A stretch of 15,634 bases of DNA from a bacterium (lineage in GTDB: Bacteria > CG2-30-53-67 > CG2-30-70-394), in assembly GCA_024278555.1 (NCBI GenBank), contig JAJRSX010000106.1, positions 1 through 15,634 of the forward strand. The letters run 5' to 3'. Shown here piece after piece: positions 1 to 5,208 of the stretch; the first letter of the stretch is position 1, and each line of letters starts with the position of its first letter. The notes beneath the pieces are model-generated. The model saw only the letters and a program-made list of their open reading frames with translations, was not told the DNA's origin and searched no databases. A program made the position numbers and the translations under genes.

Positions 1-39
1 CACGTCCACTCCGATCGTCTGCGTGGTAGCCTGCTTCAT
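1..39 (-). CDS. Partial IS110-like transposase, N-terminus only
   Basis: Only 13 codons lie inside the window, reading leftward from an ATG at 39: MKQATTQTIGVDV. The 'IGVDV' close to the N-terminus is the usual opening of the RNase H-like (DEDD) domain of IS110-family transposases, where it normally continues into SK..LDV. A good ribosome binding site (AGGAG, 7 bases before the ATG) supports a real start. The rest of the gene is beyond the left edge, so neither the family nor its integrity can be confirmed. Another RNase H-fold protein is possible. Confidence 0.5.
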   Translation of the reverse strand, partial: MKQATTQTIGVDV

Positions 40-258
40 GGTCGCTCTCCTTTGCTTGTGGGCTCCGAGCCCGTGGTTAGCATTGAGCCAGGTGAGAACC
101 TGAGCTCGCGAGGAGAGCGGCCTCCTCATCCCATCTCCGTGGTGAGCCCCGGCCCTCCTGGCCCTCACTGTGCTCTGGCGTCCCACCGGTGACGCCATAA
201 AGCAGATTCGAGGTTTGCTGCAGACTGCACGAAGGGACCGAAGAGATAGCATGTCGCC
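40..258. other. Non-coding flank between the transposase and DUF4160 genes
   Basis: No convincing gene is seen in these 219 bases. If the leftward gene is IS110-like, this stretch should hold the end of the element and, in the IS110 group, the non-coding region that specifies the bridge RNA. One clear hairpin is visible: TGGCGT (176-181) pairs with ACGCCA (192-197) around the palindrome CACCGGTG (184-191). I could not place the exact element end. The promoter of the DUF4160 gene must also lie here. Confidence 0.35.
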
Positions 259-519
259 ATGCCGGAGATCAGTTGCTTTCTTGGAATCTCGATACGGATG
301 TACTTCAACGATCACAACCCACCCCATTTCCACGTGCAGTACAACGACTACCGCGCCTCTCTCAAGGTCCATGACGCCGCGATTCTGGAGGGAGAGCTTC
401 CCGCCAGAGTGGTCGGACTGGTGGCCGAGTGGGCCAATCTCCATCGCGAGGAGCTGATGAACAACTGGGAGACCCTGCGAGCGAGCGGCGAGTGGGCGAA
501 GATCCCACCGCTCGTTTGA
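259..519 (+). CDS. DUF4160 domain protein
   Basis: This is an 86-residue protein with the standard DUF4160 layout. It has an N-terminal strand ending in 'GISIRMYFNDHNPPHFHV', including the diagnostic 'HNPPHFHV', then 'AAILEGELP' and a C-terminal helix with 'EWANLHREELMNNW'. The family has no settled biochemical role. It is repeatedly found next to a DUF2442 gene, as here (548-805), and the pair is often regarded as a possible toxin-antitoxin-like module. The ATG at 259 gives the usual family length. The preceding ribosome binding site is weak (AGAGA about 14 bases upstream). Base composition is somewhat less GC-rich than the TCA genes, which fits an accessory gene near an insertion element. 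Confidence 0.85.
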   Translation: MPEISCFLGISIRMYFNDHNPPHFHVQYNDYRASLKVHDAAILEGELPARVVGLVAEWANLHREELMNNWETLRASGEWAKIPPLV

Positions 520-547
520 TAGACTTCGTCGAACGGAGCACAAGGCA

Positions 548-805
548 ATGATCTGGGTGACGGAGGCAGAGTATCTTGGCGACTATCGGCTGCGGGTGGT
601 CTTCAATGACGGCTCGCAGGGGGTGGTGGACCTGGAAGAGACGGTGTGTGGCGACCCACGCCCCATCTTCGAGGGCGTGCGAGAGATCGACGCGTTTCGC
701 CGCTTCCGTGTGGAGATGGACACCGTGGTGTGGGAGAACGGCCTCGACCTCGCGCCGGAGTATCTCCACCGGTTGGCGGCTCAGCAGGACACCTCGGCGG
801 CATAG
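548..805 (+). CDS. DUF2442 domain protein
   Basis: This is an 85-residue protein with the DUF2442 pattern: 'MIWVTEAEYLGDYRLRVVF', a following 'DG' turn ('NDGSQGVVDLEE'), then 'FRRFRVEMDTVVWENGLDL' and 'APEYLH' near the end. It lies 28 bases after the DUF4160 gene in the same direction, so the two are probably co-transcribed. A GGAG about 9 bases before the ATG supports the start. In such pairs DUF2442 has been proposed as the antitoxin-like partner, but this rests on gene pairing and not on demonstrated activity. The last few residues (QQDTSAA) are probably a disordered tail. Confidence 0.85.
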   Translation: MIWVTEAEYLGDYRLRVVFNDGSQGVVDLEETVCGDPRPIFEGVREIDAFRRFRVEMDTVVWENGLDLAPEYLHRLAAQQDTSAA

Positions 806-1108
806 ACTCCGACCCGTGGTCACATCCCCTCTCTGCGTCTCCCACCTCTCCGCGTCTCCGCGTTAAAACCCACTCGGCACGAGCCCCGGTCCACCACCGG
901 TGACGCCTCCCCCCCCAGCTTATCCCCCCTTTGCGCCCTCGCGCCTTTGCGTTGAGTGGTGTGCCTTCCAGGCCGCCACCCGAGCCGCTTTCTGGTTCCC
1001 GTGACCGATCTCTCCCCCTGAAATGATGGCCGCTTGGCGATCGCGGCCTCCCCTGTCGGATCGGCCGCGGTGTCGACATAATCGGTGCTCACAGATCCGG
1101 GGGGCACC
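806..1108. other. Spacer with GCG-word repeats, no gene seen
   Basis: These 303 bases hold no convincing gene; the long leftward frames across them are high-GC shadows. Two groups of short repeated words are visible: 'CTCTGCGTCTC' with 'CTCCGCGTCTCCGCG' (about 829-863), and 'CCTTTGCGCC' with 'GCGCCTTTGCG' (about 928-951). The first group recurs inverted at 8621-8660. A weak -10-like CATAAT (1077-1082) precedes the DoxX gene, but no matching -35 is evident. Confidence 0.5.
829..951. repeat. Dispersed GCG-word repeat, copy 1
   Basis: The stretch contains 'CTCTGCGTCTC', 'CTCCGCGTCTCCGCG' followed by TTAAAACC, and further on 'TTTGCGCCCTCGCGCCTTTG'. The part at 850-872 matches the reverse complement of 8621-8643 at most positions (CTCCGCGTCTCTGCGCGAGAACC there). 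Such short-word dispersed repeats are widespread in intergenic DNA of many bacteria and have no established function. Confidence 0.55.
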
Positions 1109-1528
1109 ATGGCGCGCGACAAGGGGAGTCCACAGGTAGGGCTGATCGACTGGGGGCTGCTCCTCCTGCGCCTTGGCCTCGGGGCGGCCTTCGTCGCCCA
1201 TGGGGTGCCGAAGCTCCTCGGGGGGCCGGAGGCGTGGGCCGCCCTGGGGGGCGCGATGACCAACCTCGGGGTCCACTTCGCCCCGGCGGTGTGGGGGCTC
1301 GCCGCCGCCCTCTCCGAGGCGGCGGGAGGTGCGCTCCTCGCCGCCGGCCTCCTCTTTCGCCCCGCCTGTCTGGCGCTCGTGGCCACCATGGGGGTGGCCC
1401 TGGCGATGCACCTGGGGAAGGGCGACCCCTTCCTCGTCTACTCCCACGCCCTGGAGGACGCGGTGGTCTTCCTGGCTCTGTTGGTCACCGGTCCCGGACG
1501 GCTGGCCGCGGCGCGTCTGGCGCGGTAG
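1109..1528 (+). CDS. DoxX-family membrane protein
   Basis: This 139-residue protein fits the DoxX/DoxD-like family of small four-helix membrane proteins. The first helix contains 'LLLLRLGLGAAFVAHGVPKL', with the family's typical R..LG..F..HG..KL spacing. Three more hydrophobic segments follow: about residues 47-72 ('APAVWGLAAALSEAAGGALL'), 74-92, and a final one ending in 'VVFLALLVTGPGRLA'. DoxX relatives have been linked to thiosulfate:quinone oxidoreductase and to redox or sulfur stress, but the specific role here cannot be read. The ATG at 1109 follows a G-rich tract, and a GTG at 1085 is an alternative start. The gene stands 27 bases before the methyltransferase and may share its transcript. 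Confidence 0.8.
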   Translation: MARDKGSPQVGLIDWGLLLLRLGLGAAFVAHGVPKLLGGPEAWAALGGAMTNLGVHFAPAVWGLAAALSEAAGGALLAAGLLFRPACLALVATMGVALAMHLGKGDPFLVYSHALEDAVVFLALLVTGPGRLAAARLAR

Positions 1529-1555
1529 CGGCGGCCGGTCGCCGCGTCTTCGCCC

Positions 1556-2428
1556 ATGGAGCCCTTTGGCCCGCGCCGACTCGCCGGGGAGATCCGCCGG
1601 GCGGCGGCCCTGCGCGACCCCCTCGGTGTCGGCCCGCAGGGCGCGGTACGCCTCTACCACGGCGACGCCGAGGGGGTGCGCGGGGTGCGGCTGGACCGCT
1701 ACGGGCCGCACCTGCGCCTGGAGCTCTACGACCCGCTCCCCGACCCGAGCCAGCTCGACCCCCTCCTCGACGGCCTCCTCCCGTTGCTGCCGGCGGGAGG
1801 CGCCCTCTTTCTGCTGGAGCGGTACCGCGGCCACGGTGGCGCGGTTCCGGTGCGCGGCCGGGAGACCGACGGGGTGGTGGAGATTGCCGAGGGGGGGGCG
1901 CGCTTCCGGGTGGAGCTGGCCCGCGCCCGCAACACCGGCCTCTTCCTCGATACCCGGTCGGCGCGTCGCTGGGTCGCGGAGCTGGCGGTGGCGGGGCCGG
2001 TCCTCAACCTCTTCGCCTACACCTGCGCCTTTGGGGTGGTGGCCCGCCTGGCCGGGGCCGAGCACACGGTGAACGTCGACATGAGCCCCGCCGCCCTCGC
2101 CCGCGGTGCGGAGAATTACCGTCGCAATGGCCTCGACACCCCGTCGCGCACCTTTCTCCGCGGCGACATCCGCAAACGGCTCCCGTGGCTGGCCCGGCGC
2201 CACTTTTGCTTCGACTTGATCATCGTCGACCCGCCCCCCACCGCGCCGATCCCCCCGGCCCACCGCCTCGCGCCGCTCCTGGCCGAGGGTGGCCGCCTCC
2301 TCTGGTGCCACCACGGCAGTGGGCCGCCGCCGCTGCCCGAGGGGTTTGCCGTGGTCGAGGAACGCCCCGCCGACCCCGATTTCCCAGGGCGGTCGGTGAC
2401 CCGGTCCTATCTCCTGACTCCTGGGTGA
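1556..2428 (+). CDS. RlmI-like class I SAM methyltransferase
   Basis: This 290-residue protein resembles the catalytic part of the RlmI/RlmK family of 23S rRNA cytosine/guanine methyltransferases. An N-terminal region with 'GVRGVRLDRYGPHLRLELYD' (about 40-60) precedes 'RARNTGLFLDTRSARRWV' (about 122-139), the family's link into the Rossmann core. Motif I is 'VLNLFAYTCAFGVVA' (about 147-161). An acidic ribose-binding segment 'VNVDMSPAALARGAENYRRN' follows, and motif IV is 'FDLIIVDPPP' (about 217-226). RlmI itself is near 400 residues and carries an N-terminal PUA domain, which is missing here, so substrate specificity is uncertain. No strong ribosome binding site precedes the ATG. Confidence 0.8.
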   Translation: MEPFGPRRLAGEIRRAAALRDPLGVGPQGAVRLYHGDAEGVRGVRLDRYGPHLRLELYDPLPDPSQLDPLLDGLLPLLPAGGALFLLERYRGHGGAVPVRGRETDGVVEIAEGGARFRVELARARNTGLFLDTRSARRWVAELAVAGPVLNLFAYTCAFGVVARLAGAEHTVNVDMSPAALARGAENYRRNGLDTPSRTFLRGDIRKRLPWLARRHFCFDLIIVDPPPTAPIPPAHRLAPLLAEGGRLLWCHHGSGPPPLPEGFAVVEERPADPDFPGRSVTRSYLLTPG

Positions 2429-2434
2429 GGGACG

Positions 2435-2470
2435 TTGACACGTATCATGTGTCCACGTAATATGTGCTCA
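2435..2470 (+). promoter_or_regulatory. Near-consensus sigma-70 promoter of vapB, probably leaderless
   Basis: A perfect -35 hexamer TTGACA (2435-2440) is followed by exactly 17 bases and then a -10 hexamer TAATAT (2458-2463), one mismatch from TATAAT. Counting seven bases on places the expected transcription start at 2470, the A of the vapB ATG. No Shine-Dalgarno sequence precedes that ATG, so the transcript is predicted to be leaderless. The hexamers and spacing are read directly; the start site is inferred. Confidence 0.75.
2439..2466. promoter_or_regulatory. Two tandem 13-bp operator boxes
   Basis: CACGTATCATGTG (2439-2451) and CACGTAATATGTG (2454-2466) agree at 11 of 13 positions, start 15 bases apart, and are each imperfect dyads. 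The first overlaps the -35 and spacer, and the second covers the -10. That placement suits autorepression by the antitoxin or the VapBC complex, as is usual for such modules. Binding itself is inference. Confidence 0.65.
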
Positions 2471-2700
2471 TGAATATCACCCTTTCCGTGGAGGATCGTC
2501 TCCTTGAGCGGGCCCGCGAGGTCGCCCGTCGCCAGGGGGTAAGCCTCAACCAGCTCGTCCGTCATTACCTGGAGACGGTGGCTGGGGAGGTCTCGGGGGA
2601 GGTGGCGGCGGAGACGCTTTTGCATCTCATGGAGGAGCACGGGGGGCACTCCGGCGGCCACCGTATCCCCCGTGAGGCGGCATATGAGGGGCGGGTTTGA
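2470..2700 (+). CDS. vapB: VapB-type antitoxin (ribbon-helix-helix-like)
   Basis: This 76-residue protein begins 'MNITLSVEDRLLERAREVAR' and continues 'RQGVSLNQLVRHYLETVAG'. A short N-terminal strand followed by two helices with a small-residue turn is the pattern of ribbon-helix-helix antitoxins. The C-terminal part (about 40-76) is likely the toxin-wrapping tail. The stop overlaps the PIN toxin start (TTGA at 2697-2700), so the genes are translationally coupled. I chose the ATG at 2470 over the in-frame GTG at 2464 because the expected transcription start falls at 2470. It should neutralise the downstream PIN ribonuclease and repress its own promoter. The family is clear; the exact antitoxin class is less so. 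Confidence 0.8.
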   Translation: MNITLSVEDRLLERAREVARRQGVSLNQLVRHYLETVAGEVSGEVAAETLLHLMEEHGGHSGGHRIPREAAYEGRV

Positions 2701-3113
2701 AGGAGCGCACCTTCTTCGATACCAACGTCTTGGTCTATGCCGATGACCTCGATGGTGGAGCGAAGCGGGAGGTCGCGAGGCAGCTTCTCCGCGATGCGCT
2801 CGTCTCGGCGACCGGCGTTGTCTCCACCCAGGTCTTGCAGGAGTTTTTCGTGGTTGCCACACGCAAACTGGGTGTGGATCCGGAGGTCGCCCGCCGGAAG
2901 GTGGCCCTCGTGGCGCAGATGGATCTGGTCCTGATCCGCCTCGATCTTATCCTCGGCGCCATCGACCTCCACCGCCTCCACCCCCTCTCCTTCTGGGATG
3001 CCCTGGTGGTGAAGAGCGCCGCGGCTGCCGGGTGTACGCGCATCCTTACCGAGGACCTGAACCACGGTGAAGTGATCGACGGCGTGCAGGTGGTGGACCC
3101 CTTCTGCGGATAG
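2697..3113 (+). CDS. vapC: VapC-type PIN-domain toxin
   Basis: This 138-residue protein is a PIN-domain ribonuclease. The acidic metal-binding residues are visible in order: D8 in 'FFDTNVLVYA', E49 in 'STQVLQEFFVVATRKL', D101 in 'SFWDALVVKSA', and an acidic pair in 'ILTEDLNHGE' near residue 119. PIN toxins of VapBC modules cleave specific RNAs, often tRNA or rRNA, in a Mg2+-dependent way. The target here cannot be predicted. The start is a TTG overlapping the antitoxin stop, with GAGGGG about 5 bases upstream as ribosome binding site. All catalytic positions are intact, so the toxin looks functional. Confidence 0.85.
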   Translation: MKERTFFDTNVLVYADDLDGGAKREVARQLLRDALVSATGVVSTQVLQEFFVVATRKLGVDPEVARRKVALVAQMDLVLIRLDLILGAIDLHRLHPLSFWDALVVKSAAAAGCTRILTEDLNHGEVIDGVQVVDPFCG

Positions 3114-3173
3114 TAACCGGTGCACTGCGCCGGCGCCGGTGCGTGGGACGCTCCGGCCGGGCATCATCGGCGG

Positions 3174-3890
3174 GTGCAGCCCCCCGACCTCTACCTCTCG
3201 ATCCCCCACCGGTGTGCCTACCTGGCCGGACGGGAGTCCACCGCGATCCTCGTGGATCCGGACCACCGGGTGACCACCGGGGAGTACGGTCGCCTCCTCG
3301 CCCACGGCTTCCGCCGCTCGGGCCCGAGGGTCTATCGGCCGCGGTGTGAGGGGTGCGCCGCCTGCGTGGCGGTGCGGGTGCGGGTGGCCGACTTTGTGGC
3401 CTCGCGCTCCCAGCGGCGGGTGTGGCGGCGCAACCAGGACCTCACGGTCGCCGCGATGGAGCCGCGCTTCGACGAGGAGCGGTACCGGCTGTATCGCCGC
3501 TACCAGCGCGATCAGCACGACGACGCCATGGAGGAGCCGGGGCCGCCGGTGGAGGCGCGCGCCGCCTTTTGCCGCTTTCTGGTGGAGAGTCCGGTGGCGA
3601 CGGTCCACCACGACTACCGCGATGGTGGTCGCCTGGTGGGGGTGGGGGTGGTGGACCGGCTGCCCGGTGCCCTCTCCTCGGTCTACTACTACTTCGACCC
3701 GGAGGCGGGCCGCCGGTCGCTGGGGACCTACTCGGTCCTGTGGGAGATCGACCTCTGCCGTCGCCTCGGGCTGCCGTACCACTATCTCGGTTACTGGATC
3801 CGCGACTGCCCGAAGATGGCGTACAAGGACCGCTTCCAGCCGTTGGAGTACCTGGTGGGCGGTGTGTGGCAGTCCACGCCGCCGGAATGA
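3174..3890 (+). CDS. bpt: Aspartate/glutamate leucyltransferase
   Basis: The protein is 238 residues from the GTG at 3174, the usual size for Bpt. The in-frame GTG at 3120 would add 18 residues that do not look conserved. Bpt transfers leucine from Leu-tRNA to proteins with N-terminal Asp or Glu, marking them for the ClpS/ClpAP N-degron pathway. Family signatures are dense: 'CAYLAGRESTAIL', 'GFRRSGPRVYRPRCEGCAAC' with the paired cysteines, 'RSQRRVWRRNQDL', 'RYQRDQHDDAM', 'YYYFDP', and the C-terminal 'LGYWIRDCPKMAYKDRFQPL'. The closely related Ate is the alternative, but proteobacterial members of this type are annotated as Bpt. No strong ribosome binding site is visible before either start. 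Confidence 0.85.
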   Translation: MQPPDLYLSIPHRCAYLAGRESTAILVDPDHRVTTGEYGRLLAHGFRRSGPRVYRPRCEGCAACVAVRVRVADFVASRSQRRVWRRNQDLTVAAMEPRFDEERYRLYRRYQRDQHDDAMEEPGPPVEARAAFCRFLVESPVATVHHDYRDGGRLVGVGVVDRLPGALSSVYYYFDPEAGRRSLGTYSVLWEIDLCRRLGLPYHYLGYWIRDCPKMAYKDRFQPLEYLVGGVWQSTPPE

Positions 3891-3939
3891 AGGCGGGGAG
3901 CTGCGGCGCCGTCTGGCGTCGTGGTAGCCTGCCGCGGTC

Positions 3940-4281
3940 ATGGGCAAAGAGATCGCGGCGGTCGCGCAGGGCCGGAAGGAGGAGCTGGTGGAGCTTCAGT
4001 CGGTGCTCACCGGGGTGGGGATCGCGTCGGAGATCGTCTGCCCGCCCGGCTCCGGCCACGGCTGAGGCACCAAGTTCTTGCTCGCGGTCGCGAGCGCGGA
4101 GGGGCCACGGGCGGCACAGGCGTTGTATGACGCCTGGTACGCCCGGGCGAGCGAGGCGGAGCGGCGCGCGGCAGAGAGTGTCATCGACCACAACGCCGCA
4201 GAGATCACCTGCCCGGCGTGCGGCACCACCTTCGCCACCGGCCCGAGCGAGTGCCCGGACTGCGGTTTGGGGCTCCTTTGA
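3940..4281 (+). CDS. Small zinc-ribbon protein with in-frame TGA; candidate selenoprotein
   Basis: Read through one TGA (4063-4065, codon 42), this frame gives a 113-residue protein. The part before the TGA begins 'MGKEIAAVAQGRKEELVELQ' and continues to 'IVCPPGSGHG'. The part after it begins 'GTKFLLAVASAEG'. The C-terminus is a zinc ribbon with CPAC and CPDC. The first half recalls DUF2007-like 'signal transducing' proteins, but I do not recognise the family firmly. The frame stays open and protein-like on both sides of the TGA. Cys34 would lie eight residues before the TGA-encoded residue. A compact hairpin with a GGTC loop follows the TGA at a distance suitable for a bacterial SECIS element, so selenocysteine insertion is plausible. 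The alternative is a nonsense mutation or sequencing error. The gene lies 49 bases after bpt and converges on the PIN gene at 4286-4699. Confidence 0.6.
4066..4100 (+). promoter_or_regulatory. Candidate bacterial SECIS element
   Basis: Directly after the in-frame TGA, GCTCGC (4080-4085) pairs perfectly with GCGAGC (4090-4095) around a GGTC loop (4086-4089). The stem can be extended outward through a U-G pair, one U/C mismatch, and pairs 4077-4098, 4076-4099 and 4075-4100. Twenty bases separate the TGA from the loop. From memory, the E. coli fdhF element has the same GGUC apical loop beginning 18 bases after its UGA, with an unpaired U in the stem. In GC-rich DNA such a stem could arise by chance, so the call depends on genome-wide Sec machinery and homologues. 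Confidence 0.5.
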
Positions 4282-4285
4282 AAGC

Positions 4286-4699
4286 TCAGCGTTGTACCTC
4301 GAAGGCCCGACTCCGGTCGCGGCCGAAACGGTAGACGGCGAAGTGGTCGTCGAGGGTGGCAACGCGGTGGATCCCGAGGCGCTCCATGACCGCGAAGCTG
4401 GTGCGATCGGTGATTGAAAAGTCCTGGTCAGGGAAGCGGGAGCCGATCGTCCAGGCGTTTTCGAGGTCGGCGATGGCGACCAGTTCGATCGTGGCGATGC
4501 CGCCACGCAACCCTTCCCAGAACCGTTCCGCTGCGTTTGGGTGGATTCGGTGGTGGAGCAGCAGCCACGTCTCGACCAAGACGTGGTCCGTGGTGACGAG
4601 CGGCTCTCCGGCGGAGAGGATCCTTTTAGCCCACGCGTTGTTGCGGTCACCGCTGTCGGCGGCGGCGTACCAGGCGGAGGTGTCGACGAAGAGGCTCAT
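4286..4699 (-). CDS. vapC: VapC-type PIN-domain toxin, second module
   Basis: This 137-residue PIN-domain protein is encoded leftward. Catalytic acids are visible: D6 in 'SLFVDTSAWYAAAD', E43 in 'DHVLVETWLLLHHR', D98 in 'DFSITDRTSFAVMERLGI', and an acidic pair in 'VATLDDHFAVYRFGRDRSRA'. The 'F.ITDRTSFAVM...I..VATLDDHF.' ending is typical of the VapC/COG5611-like group. It is expected to be a Mg2+-dependent ribonuclease held inactive by the upstream antitoxin. The ATG overlaps the antitoxin stop (ATGA at 4699-4696), so translation is coupled. Its 3' end is only 4 bases from that of the convergent candidate selenoprotein gene. It is not a close copy of the toxin at 2697-3113. Confidence 0.87.
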   Translation of the reverse strand: MSLFVDTSAWYAAADSGDRNNAWAKRILSAGEPLVTTDHVLVETWLLLHHRIHPNAAERFWEGLRGGIATIELVAIADLENAWTIGSRFPDQDFSITDRTSFAVMERLGIHRVATLDDHFAVYRFGRDRSRAFEVQR

Positions 4700-4959
4700 T
4701 GCCCCGTGGGTCGGCCCTGAGGCTGGTCGGCGGCGAGCGCCTCACCGAGGAGGCGGTCCTTGTCCCGGGCGATATCGGTGGAGCCTGAGTCACCGAGATC
4801 GAAGACCGCCTCGGGGGTCACCTGGTGGTGCGGTTCGCCGAGGTCGCGCTCGAGGAGTCGGCGGATATATTCGGCAAAGGAGATCCCGAGCTGGGCGGCG
4901 CGTGCGCGACCGCGGCGCTGGACTTCGGAGTCGAGGGAGATCTGGGTGCGTGTCATCAT
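4696..4959 (-). CDS. vapB: Ribbon-helix-helix antitoxin, second module
   Basis: This 87-residue protein starts 'MMTRTQISLDSEVQRRGRAR', followed by 'AAQLGISFAEYIRRLLERDL'. The strand 'TRTQISLD' and the two helices with an intervening G.S turn are a standard ribbon-helix-helix DNA-binding fold (about residues 3-45). The remainder, rich in Asp and Glu with 'VFDLGDSGSTDIARDKDRLL', should wrap the PIN toxin. Either of the two adjacent ATGs (4959 or 4956) could be the start. No ribosome binding site is seen. A -10-like TATGAT (4974-4969) lies so close that the transcript would have almost no leader. Confidence 0.82.
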   Translation of the reverse strand: MMTRTQISLDSEVQRRGRARAAQLGISFAEYIRRLLERDLGEPHHQVTPEAVFDLGDSGSTDIARDKDRLLGEALAADQPQGRPTGQ

Positions 4960-4974
4960 GATGCATGTATCATA
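4958..4974 (-). promoter_or_regulatory. Operator-like palindrome and -10 at the second antitoxin start
   Basis: ATGATGCATGTATCAT (4958-4973) is a 16-bp dyad with one mismatched pair. It covers the antitoxin start codon region and overlaps a leftward -10-like TATGAT (4974-4969). No convincing -35 is seen 17 bases further upstream. The position fits autorepression by the ribbon-helix-helix antitoxin, as at the first module, but the sequence differs from that module's CACGTA boxes. Confidence 0.5.
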
Positions 4975-5208
4975 GCGCGACGTTGTCCATCTTCCCCAGT
5001 TCGTCATCCTGGCTTGCGCTCCTCTCTTTCCATGGAGCGCGACGGGTTCTTCTCTTTTGGTGGGCGGGAACAGGCCAACTGGATCGGACCCTGGCGGCGG
5101 CAGACTTTCGGCGCGTGGCTGGGCGATACTGGTCTCGTCCGGCCCCTTCGGTGCCCCACCGACGCCCCCTGTGGTCACCTCCCCCTTCGCCTCTCGGCAT
5201 TGATCCGC

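Noticed and set aside
920-2314. Long leftward open frame of 464 codons opposite the DoxX and methyltransferase genes
   Set aside because: It is a high-GC shadow, rich in Arg, Gly, Pro and Glu with no recognisable domain. The plus-strand genes show clear family motifs.
5016-5040. Hairpin GCGCTCC/GGAGCGC upstream of the CobW-like gene as a riboswitch
   Set aside because: A single 7-bp stem without any conserved cobalamin or metal riboswitch core is not enough to call one.
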